From Bacteroidales bacterium UBA6244 (GTDB taxonomy: Bacteria; Bacteroidota; Bacteroidia; Bacteroidales; F082), in assembly GCA_002440885.1 (NCBI GenBank), contig DJVY01000064.1:1-30262 (forward strand): a DNA stretch of 30,262 nucleotides. Reading direction: 5' to 3'. The position numbers and the translations under genes were made by a program. Of this stretch, positions 1-4,929 are shown in pieces. The first letter of the stretch is position 1. The number at the start of each line of letters is the position of its first letter. Below the pieces are notes generated by a model. The model saw only the letters and a program-made list of their open reading frames with translations, did not search any database and was not told where the DNA came from.

Positions 1-136
1 CTATAATAATGTCTCCCCTGCGGGGTTTTGGTTACATGTATTCTTTCGGCTATAATAATGTCACCCCTGCGGGGTTTTGGTTGCATATATTCTTTTCGTC
101 TATAATAATGTCTCCCCTACGGGGGTCTATAATAAT
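1..136. repeat. degenerate tandem intergenic repeat, about 49-50 bp unit
   Basis: The decamer CTATAATAAT begins at 1, 50, 100 and 127. Units 1 and 2 (1-49, 50-99) are nearly identical: after the decamer come GTC(T/A), the hairpin CCCCTGCGGGG, TTTTGGTT and an AT-rich tail ending TTCTTT(T)CG. Unit 3 (100-126) is cut short after CCCCTACGGGGG, and only the decamer of unit 4 remains. The array probably continues left of the window. It looks like a miniature intergenic repeat of the kind scattered through Bacteroidetes genomes; no transposase is visible. Units are contiguous, with no unique spacers, so it is not a CRISPR array. Confidence 0.8.
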
Positions 137-223
137 TTTAACCAAACGCTCTGATATGGTGGGTCTGGATTTCAGGCTGTTAAATCTACACCCTGGTTTA
201 TAACACATTATCCAGATTTTACA

Positions 224-254
224 CCAAAAAACCAATCCCGAAATCTTTCGGGAT
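224..254 (-). terminator. Rho-independent terminator of the NifX/MinD operon
   Basis: Positions 235-254 form a perfect 9-bp inverted repeat, ATCCCGAAA / TTTCGGGAT, with a 2-nt loop. Read on the minus strand, the stem is followed by TGGTTTTTTGG, a U-rich tract. It lies about 130 nt beyond the stop of the last gene of the operon (386). Orientation and U-tract fit termination of leftward transcription. Confidence 0.75.
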
Positions 255-385
255 GTCAAAGATATAAAACATTACAATTGAGGAAAATAAATTCGCCAAG
301 CTCTCAGGCATGAATCCAGGTAAAGCACTTCGACATCAAGCGGTTTGCTGCGACTGGTGGAGGGGGATAAAATGTGATAACTACA
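255..385. other. non-coding stretch, nothing recognised
   Basis: This completes the 385-bp gene-free left edge of the window, after the repeat array (1-136) and the terminator (224-254). A short rightward reading frame through about 290-385 has no counterpart I recognise and continues into antisense of the NifX-like gene. I see no tRNA, IS end or convincing promoter. It is most likely 3' untranslated sequence or decayed DNA. Confidence 0.5.
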
Positions 386-823
386 CTATTTGTTATCCAC
401 CACCATTTTGACAATTCCATTTTTTAGAGCGAACAAATGGTAAGCTTCTGAGCGGGTATTCCACTCCTCGGCAATCCATTTCATGTTTTTCTCGATCAGC
501 AACAATACCTCCTCAGGTGTTTCTACCCCGGTTTTAATGGGAATAAAATGTCGGTGTACAATTTTAATGTTAGGTCCAAACTGCCGTGATACAATGGCCT
601 CTACACCGTGATTTCTTAAAAACTCAACTATCCCCTGGCCTTTGGCCTTTGATCCATGAGATTGGCTTTCATCAAATTCCCGGAAAGGATTTTCCACCTC
701 CGCCTCGAATACCAATGTTCCGTTTTCCTCCTTTCGATAGAGCCTGAACACCGATGAATCGCCAAAATGTCGATTGATAAACAGGCCGTTACTGCCTAAT
801 GCAAATGCAAACTTATTAGCCAT
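386..823 (-). CDS. NifX/NifB C-terminal-like (dinitrogenase Fe-Mo cofactor biosynthesis) domain protein
   Basis: Protein of 145 aa starting MANKFAFALG. The frame stays open to 916, but that start would lie inside the upstream VOC gene, whose stop is at 828-830; the ATG at 823 just after that stop is preferred. The fold signature is that of the Nitro_FeMo-Co family: a first strand with a small-residue turn, a glycine-rich middle (GSKAKGQGIVEFLRNHGVEA) and a following strand. Members bind Fe-S or Fe-Mo type clusters in nitrogenase maturation, or unrelated clusters in non-fixing anaerobes such as the ORP protein. No nifHDK, nifB or nifEN is nearby, so a role in nitrogen fixation is unlikely. It is the last gene of a leftward operon. 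The C-terminal 40 residues, with a Trp and several Lys/Glu, extend beyond the core domain. The family call is good; the cluster and partner are unknown. Confidence 0.8.
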   Translation of the reverse strand: MANKFAFALGSNGLFINRHFGDSSVFRLYRKEENGTLVFEAEVENPFREFDESQSHGSKAKGQGIVEFLRNHGVEAIVSRQFGPNIKIVHRHFIPIKTGVETPEEVLLLIEKNMKWIAEEWNTRSEAYHLFALKNGIVKMVVDNK

Positions 824-827
824 AATA

Positions 828-1217
828 CTATTTGTTGTTGGTTTCCAGTTCAAACAACTCAAAAATATTTCCCGATTTATCCTTGATGAAGACCAGGTCG
901 CGAACAGGTCTCTCAACCCGTATCACAACATATCCTGATTTTTTAGCACGAGAGGCCAGGTCTTCACGATCAAATACATCGAGGCAGATATGCTGCAATG
1001 ACTTCCCCCGCCTGTGCTGCGACAAAAACAACTCCATGCGCACCTCCTCCTTTTCTACCACCATTACCTCTACCTGATCCGAATGACCGAAAATGGCTAA
1101 ATTCAGCTCAGAGGTTAATTCAAATTTTCGCATGAGTTTCATGCCGAGCAAGTTGACATAAAAATCGGTCACTTCACTCATCGGGTAAATATCCAGACCT
1201 ATATGATTTACTTTCAT
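828..1217 (-). CDS. VOC (glyoxalase/bleomycin resistance/epimerase) superfamily protein
   Basis: Protein of 129 aa with two beta-alpha-beta-beta-beta modules, the usual size for a single-chain VOC protein. Metal-site candidates sit in the standard places: His5 (NHIGLD), Glu62 (MELFL), His76 (QHICLD) and Glu120 or Glu123 in the C-terminal strand (NIFELFE). The pattern resembles methylmalonyl-CoA epimerase and glyoxalase I, but the substrate cannot be assigned. It lies between two NifX-like genes, 45 bp downstream of one and 4 bp upstream of the other, so it is co-transcribed with the metallocluster genes. It may act on a small metabolite or simply bind a metal. The family is clear; the function is open. 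Confidence 0.85.
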   Translation of the reverse strand: MKVNHIGLDIYPMSEVTDFYVNLLGMKLMRKFELTSELNLAIFGHSDQVEVMVVEKEEVRMELFLSQHRRGKSLQHICLDVFDREDLASRAKKSGYVVIRVERPVRDLVFIKDKSGNIFELFELETNNK

Positions 1218-1262
1218 TGGTGTGAAATTTTAGGTTTTTACTTTCGCTGGTTAAAAAACGAA

Positions 1263-1601
1263 TTATGCTCTGGCCAGTAGTCCGTTACGAAATGCTTCAT
1301 GCGCTTCTTTCACGGTCATTTCACCTGCGCCGACATACACATCAATTCCGGCTTTAGCAATTACGGCCGCAGCATTGCCACCCGGACCGTTGCCGGTAAT
1401 CAGCACGTTAACTCCCAATTCAAATAGTGTTTGGGCGGCTTTCGGCCCTGCGCCATGGGCTTCGTTAACTACTGAACTGTTGTCGTAATAAGAAAGGGCA
1501 TCATGTTCATCATCGTAAATGGTAAAAAAGGCCGAACGGCCAAAGCGGGGATCCATCGCAGAATCCCATGTTTTTTCCTTAGTAGTAAAAGCAATTTTCA
1601 T
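1263..1601 (-). CDS. NifX/NifB-type dinitrogenase Fe-Mo cofactor biosynthesis domain protein (ORP-like)
   Basis: Compact 112-aa protein made up almost entirely of the Nitro_FeMo-Co domain. Typical elements are the N-terminal strand MKIAF, DPRFGRSAFF near residue 20, the HGAGPKAAQ turn near residue 50, and TGNGPGGNAAAVI near residue 70. These match the small archaeal and clostridial NifX-like proteins and the Desulfovibrio orange protein, which carry or transfer metal clusters. There are no cysteines, so a cofactor would have to bind through other ligands, or the protein acts as a scaffold. It follows the unknown 246-aa gene by 54 bp, across a small hairpin. It is probably the canonical small NifX-like member of the locus, with the distal 145-aa protein as a diverged paralogue. 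Confidence 0.85.
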   Translation of the reverse strand: MKIAFTTKEKTWDSAMDPRFGRSAFFTIYDDEHDALSYYDNSSVVNEAHGAGPKAAQTLFELGVNVLITGNGPGGNAAAVIAKAGIDVYVGAGEMTVKEAHEAFRNGLLARA

Positions 1602-1633
1602 TTGATTTTAAATCTTTTGGTTAATAATTGTGA

Positions 1634-1653
1634 TTGGGACTTTTGTGTCCCAA
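1634..1653 (-). other. intercistronic hairpin between the 246-aa gene and the NifX-like gene
   Basis: TTGGGAC (1634-1640) and GTCCCAA (1647-1653) form a perfect 7-bp stem with a 6-nt loop, two bases after the 1656 stop on the minus strand. No long U-tract follows in the leftward direction, so it looks more like a partial attenuator or an mRNA stability/processing element than a full terminator. TAACTTTG (1651-1658, minus) also resembles a Bacteroidetes -7 box, but no TTG lies at the right distance. Confidence 0.5.
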
Positions 1654-1655
1654 AG

Positions 1656-2396
1656 TTATCCGAATATTTTCTTTACTTCGTTTTTAAACTCCACAAGCCT
1701 TTCGGTTTCACAATGTTCAGAATAAACACCTACAAAATCGATTACCTGATTTCTGAAAAACAGAGAAGCCAGAAAAGAATCAAATAAATAGAACTGACAA
1801 CTGTTTTTTATTTGCTCAATTCCCTTTTGAAAATCCTGAAATCCGATATTCCCGTTTACACGGAAAAAATACCTGTAAAGGGTTGTGTTATCGTGGTATA
1901 CGGTAGGCATGAGTCGGGTGAAACCAGTAAACCGTTTGTAATAAATAAAACTGTTGTACGGTTCTACTTTGCGATCAGAAAAAAATTGAAGGCCAAGTTT
2001 CTCCAGTTCATCAACAATTTGTGGTAAATGATCAGTAGTCTTGGTGTTAATGCGAATGCACTGATGCATTTCGTTTTGATAAGTCATCTGACCTGGGTAA
2101 ATGCTTATTCCATCACCAATTTGACGGGTCAGGTCACAGGCTTTTCGGTACACCTCATCCTGAAAACAGGCAATGCCTTTTTTGATCGGCAACATCAGCC
2201 GGCGGTCGTAACTTCTGGCCTGGTTAGGCGGAAAATGACTTTTGGCATAGTAGTCCGGCTGCGGATTCGACTCCAGTACCAGGTGATATAACATCTCTCC
2301 CAACAGCGATCGTTGAACGATCTGTTCGAGTGAAAAACAAGTCATCCCCTCCAGCTCGGCGAGGTCTTCTTCGAGGTAATTCTGATTTGTGTCCAT
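1656..2396 (-). CDS. conserved-looking protein of unknown function in the MinD/NifX operon
   Basis: A 246-aa protein I do not recognise. It has no signal peptide, no obvious membrane segment and no known motif. It is rich in aromatic residues and predicted mixed alpha/beta; His is scattered (for example MHQCIRINTK near residue 110) and Cys residues are isolated, not in CxxC pairs. Around residues 80-115 the stretch RKACDLTRQIGDGISIYPGQ is followed by a likely beta strand. The stop of the adjacent MinD-type ATPase gene is 5 bp upstream of its ATG, so translation is tightly linked to it. Context suggests an accessory factor, such as a partner of the ATPase pair or of the NifX-like proteins. That role is inference only. 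Confidence 0.75.
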   Translation of the reverse strand: MDTNQNYLEEDLAELEGMTCFSLEQIVQRSLLGEMLYHLVLESNPQPDYYAKSHFPPNQARSYDRRLMLPIKKGIACFQDEVYRKACDLTRQIGDGISIYPGQMTYQNEMHQCIRINTKTTDHLPQIVDELEKLGLQFFSDRKVEPYNSFIYYKRFTGFTRLMPTVYHDNTTLYRYFFRVNGNIGFQDFQKGIEQIKNSCQFYLFDSFLASLFFRNQVIDFVGVYSEHCETERLVEFKNEVKKIFG

Positions 2397-2401
2397 GATA
2401 G

Positions 2402-3277
2402 TTATTTTAAGATTTCAAGGGTTTTATTCCAACTGTTACTAATGAGTTCAGACAACAAGCCATGGTTGTATTCAACAATGGTTTTTCCGCTTACCATGGC
2501 CTTGGTAAAATCTTCGTCGTATGGCAGATTTGCTAAATGAACGATGGCTTCCGATTTTAGAAACGACTCAACCTCAGTGGTTTTTTCTATATTTAGGTCG
2601 GCCTTGTTTATGATGCAACCTGTTTTTATGTTGAATTTTTTCACCAGCTGATAAACCCGTTTTAGGTCGTGTAATCCTGAAACGGTAGGTTCGGTGACCA
2701 GAATAACAAAAGAGGCTCCGCTGAGGCTGCTCACCACCGGGCAACCAACGCCTGGAGAGCCATCCACCAATACATAGTCCTTATTAAAAACTTTGGCCAA
2801 TTCTTTGGCTTCATTTTTCACTTTAGCCACCAGCTTTCCCGAATTGTCAGCTCCCACTCCAAGACGTGCATGTACCATGTATGTGCCTGTTTTTATGTTA
2901 CTTGTGAAACACTCGCCCACTTTAACTTCCTTGTTAACGATGGCCTTTGTAGGACAAATCCGGGCACAATATCCACACCCCTCACAGTTAAAAGCATTTA
3001 CAACAAACCTGCCCTTTACGATGTCGATGGCATTGAAGCGGCAAACCTCTTCGCATTTGCCACATTGAATGCAGCTTTCCTGCACTATGTAAGCTTCTTC
3101 ACCACTATAAAAGTCTTCTGTTTCTTCAAAATCGGGCTCAAGCAGTAAATGCATATCTGCGGCATCCACATCACAGTCGGCCACCACGATATCCTTCCCG
3201 GCTAACATGGCGAAAGAAGCAGTCAGAGAGGTTTTTCCTGTTCCGCCCTTCCCTGAAATAACGACGATCTCTTTCAT
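2402..3277 (-). CDS. MinD-superfamily P-loop ATPase with inserted 2x[4Fe-4S] ferredoxin domain (second of a pair)
   Basis: 291-aa cytoplasmic ATPase. The deviant Walker A GKGGTGKT is at residues 9-16, the catalytic Asp region VADCDVDAAD near 32-41, and switch II VDGSPGVGCP at 171-180. A bacterial-type ferredoxin is inserted between Walker A and switch II, with cysteines 69/72/75/79 and 98/101/104/108, each CxxCxxCxxxC, enough for two [4Fe-4S] clusters. This architecture (COG1149 type) is common in anaerobes and pairs with NifX-like and ORP proteins; related Mrp/NBP35 ATPases carry Fe-S clusters. Its ATG overlaps the TGA of the preceding paralogue (ATGA at 3274-3277), so the two are translationally coupled and probably form a heterodimer. 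The client cluster is unknown. Confidence 0.92.
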   Translation of the reverse strand: MKEIVVISGKGGTGKTSLTASFAMLAGKDIVVADCDVDAADMHLLLEPDFEETEDFYSGEEAYIVQESCIQCGKCEEVCRFNAIDIVKGRFVVNAFNCEGCGYCARICPTKAIVNKEVKVGECFTSNIKTGTYMVHARLGVGADNSGKLVAKVKNEAKELAKVFNKDYVLVDGSPGVGCPVVSSLSGASFVILVTEPTVSGLHDLKRVYQLVKKFNIKTGCIINKADLNIEKTTEVESFLKSEAIVHLANLPYDEDFTKAMVSGKTIVEYNHGLLSELISNSWNKTLEILK

Positions 3278-4140
3278 TTCGCAACCTCCTTCGCCATTGT
3301 ATTTAAAAAGTGTTTAATCTTGATTAACGCTTCCAACACCTCGGGGACTTCCTTATAAAGCAGTTTTCCTACCGAGTAACGTTCGGCAATGGCGCGGCTG
3401 TTGGCGATTTTCGCTAAAAGCGGAATACCCTCTTCATGGCAATAATCTTCAACCTCGTCATTCCCAATTCCATGTCGGTTAATAACCACGCCGAAGGATT
3501 TGCCCAATTGGCGCATGGTATCGACAGCCAGTTTCAGATCGTGAAAACCAAAAGGAGTGGGCTCAGTTACCAGGATAACAAAATCCGCATCGCTTGTGGC
3601 CTCAATCACAGGACAGGAAGTTCCGGGAGGTGAATCATAAATTATTGTCCAGTCGCAGTCAAATTGTTTGTTTACAAAGTCGAGGGTACTGGCAATCAGA
3701 GGCACAGCCTGCTCCTCGCCAATATCCAGCCTGCTTTCAACAAAATGTAACCCTTCAGACCGAAACTGCTGTAAATGACCGATTTTTTTCTGAACCATAG
3801 GCAGGGCTTCTACCGGACACAACTCAGAACAAGCATAACAGCTGTGGCACAATTCGGGAAACACCATAATCACCGGGCCTAACTGAATAACCGCATGAAA
3901 ATTACACGACTGTTGGCAAAGGCCACAAAACGTACATTTGTCTTCAACCCATTCCGGAACCATTTTATAAACCTCCTCTTGATGCACCAGATGGCCATGG
4001 ATAAACAACCCTGAATTTGGCTCTTCCACATCCAGGTCAACGAGTACAGTTTTCTCACTTTCAGCCAGGTAAGCCGAAAGGTTTGTCGACAGGGTAGTTT
4101 TCCCCGTGCCGCCTTTGCCACTAGCAATAGCTACTTTCAT
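3274..4140 (-). CDS. MinD-superfamily P-loop ATPase with inserted 2x[4Fe-4S] ferredoxin domain (first of a pair)
   Basis: 288-aa paralogue of the next gene with the same layout. The deviant Walker A GKGGTGKT is at 8-15, VDLDVEEPN near 34-42, and switch II DSPPGTSCPV near residue 170. Ferredoxin cysteines fall at exactly the same residue numbers as in its partner (69/72/75/79 and 98/101/104/108), so the pair arose by duplication without indels up to that point. The differing residues around the clusters suggest distinct redox properties. Such back-to-back pairs are seen in the ORP locus of Desulfovibrio and in many methanogens and clostridia. The product probably couples ATP hydrolysis to metal-cluster or electron delivery to the NifX-like proteins of the operon. 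Confidence 0.92.
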   Translation of the reverse strand: MKVAIASGKGGTGKTTLSTNLSAYLAESEKTVLVDLDVEEPNSGLFIHGHLVHQEEVYKMVPEWVEDKCTFCGLCQQSCNFHAVIQLGPVIMVFPELCHSCYACSELCPVEALPMVQKKIGHLQQFRSEGLHFVESRLDIGEEQAVPLIASTLDFVNKQFDCDWTIIYDSPPGTSCPVIEATSDADFVILVTEPTPFGFHDLKLAVDTMRQLGKSFGVVINRHGIGNDEVEDYCHEEGIPLLAKIANSRAIAERYSVGKLLYKEVPEVLEALIKIKHFLNTMAKEVAK

Positions 4141-4154
4141 AGTTACCGGATTAC

Positions 4155-4355
4155 TTATTTATGGAGTAATTCTTCCCTGATCAGGGGTTTGTCGCACACC
4201 GGACAACGCAAGGTGGTACATTTAACACCTTGCTTATGTGCTACTTTATGTCCGCATTTGGCGCACACACAATAGCCACCCGGCCCGAGACTCCCTCCAT
4301 TATTTCTTCCTTTTCCACCCCCTGTTCCGGCTCCTATTCCAAATCCTAAATTCAT
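4155..4355 (-). CDS. small glycine-rich zinc-ribbon/rubredoxin-like protein
   Basis: 66-aa protein with a Gly-rich N terminus (residues 1-27: repeated GxG, GGG) followed by a Cys cluster: C29, C31, C34, C46, C51 and C54. The pairs C31-x2-C34 and C51-x2-C54 would bind one Zn or Fe in a zinc-ribbon or rubredoxin-like knuckle; C29 and C46 are extra. Small proteins of this kind accompany NifX/MinD loci in anaerobes. It sits 25 bp downstream of the DUF5320-like gene and 14 bp upstream of the first ATPase. It may be a metal donor or an electron carrier. The ORF is short, but operon position and the ordered cysteines support it. Confidence 0.8.
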   Translation of the reverse strand: MNLGFGIGAGTGGGKGRNNGGSLGPGGYCVCAKCGHKVAHKQGVKCTTLRCPVCDKPLIREELLHK

Positions 4356-4380
4356 CCCTGTTGTATTAAAATGTTTAGCC

Positions 4381-4656
4381 TTACGATGTTAATTTCCCGA
4401 TCAGCTTGATCACTTCCTCTTTGAGTGAACTGATGTCGTGGCTCATTTGCTTCATCTGGTCGTTGATGGTGCTGTCGGCATAGCCCTGATTGAACCACCC
4501 CCTTCGCCCCAGTCCAGCTCCCATGCGCCGTCCACGACCCATTCCGTGTCCAAAACCCTGGTTAATATCCAAATTGTTGTTCGGATTGCAATAACCCAAA
4601 CCTCTTCCCGTCATTGAACCCATTCCTGTAGGTCCTGTTTTATCTCCTCGTGACAT
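4381..4656 (-). CDS. DUF5320-like Gly/Arg-rich protein with C-terminal coiled coil
   Basis: 91-aa protein. The N terminus MSRGDKTGPTGMGSMTGRG with GYC near residue 23 is the hallmark of the DUF5320-type proteins found beside NifX, MinD-ferredoxin and DUF134 genes in anaerobes. Residues 33-55 are Gly/Arg/Met-rich (GHGMGRGRRMGAGLGRRGW), and residues 64-89 are predicted to form a short coiled coil that could drive oligomerisation. There is a single Cys (C23). It is the first gene of the operon, with a leader of about 20-25 nt after the predicted promoter. No biochemical function is established for the family as far as I know; a scaffold for cluster assembly is a guess. Confidence 0.82.
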   Translation of the reverse strand: MSRGDKTGPTGMGSMTGRGLGYCNPNNNLDINQGFGHGMGRGRRMGAGLGRRGWFNQGYADSTINDQMKQMSHDISSLKEEVIKLIGKLTS

Positions 4657-4683
4657 GATTGTAATGATTTAAATTAAACACCA

Positions 4684-4715
4684 CAAAGATAATGAACATA
4701 TGTTCATTATGTCAA
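4684..4715 (-). promoter_or_regulatory. Bacteroidetes-type promoter with overlapping 22-bp palindromic operator
   Basis: On the minus strand a -33 TTG (4713-4715) and a -7 box TATCTTTG (4684-4691), an exact match to TAnnTTTG, are separated by 21 nt. A perfect palindrome of two 11-nt halves (ATAATGAACAT and its inverse) covers 4689-4710, nearly the whole spacer and the first bases of the -7 box. A dimeric repressor bound here would block sigma ABfrA. The start codon of the DUF5320-like gene at 4656 lies about 28 nt downstream. The core TGAACATATGTTCA resembles TetR or MarR-type operators, but the cognate regulator is not identifiable. Confidence 0.8.
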
Positions 4716-4789
4716 GTAAAAAGAAAAGAATTTTAACGACCCGGGCGAATTTAGAGAGGATTACAAATAGGACTGAAAAATTGGAATAG
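4709..4789 (+). other. 26-codon ORF divergent from the NifX/MinD operon, possible regulator remnant
   Basis: An ATG inside the right end of the palindrome (4709-4711) opens a 26-aa frame beginning MSSKKKRILTTRANLERI and ending at TAG 4787-4789. The basic N terminus is reminiscent of the start of a small DNA-binding regulator, and a divergent regulator is expected here, but the frame stops almost at once. It could be a decayed gene, a leader peptide or chance. The rest of the gap to 4929 contains no gene and no clear terminator. Confidence 0.2.
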
Positions 4790-4929
4790 CGCTTTGATTA
4801 TCAATAGCATTTGGAAATTAACCGGAAATCCTAAACCCGGAACACTTTACTCATCAACGGGTAATTGGTGAGATTAAAAGTAAATTAACAATAGCAATAC
4901 GAATGGACAGACTGAGAAATCTTCTATTT

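Noticed and set aside
1..136. Possible CRISPR array
   Set aside because: The near-identical units are contiguous and the variable parts are not unique spacers; no cas genes are present.
824..916. N-terminal extension of the distal NifX-like protein
   Set aside because: It would overlap the VOC gene by about 90 bp in another frame; the ATG at 823 is 7 nt from that gene's stop and begins the conserved strand.
386..1601. Nitrogen-fixation gene cluster
   Set aside because: Only NifX-like domains occur; nifHDK, nifB and nifEN are absent, and the partner genes match ORP-like loci.
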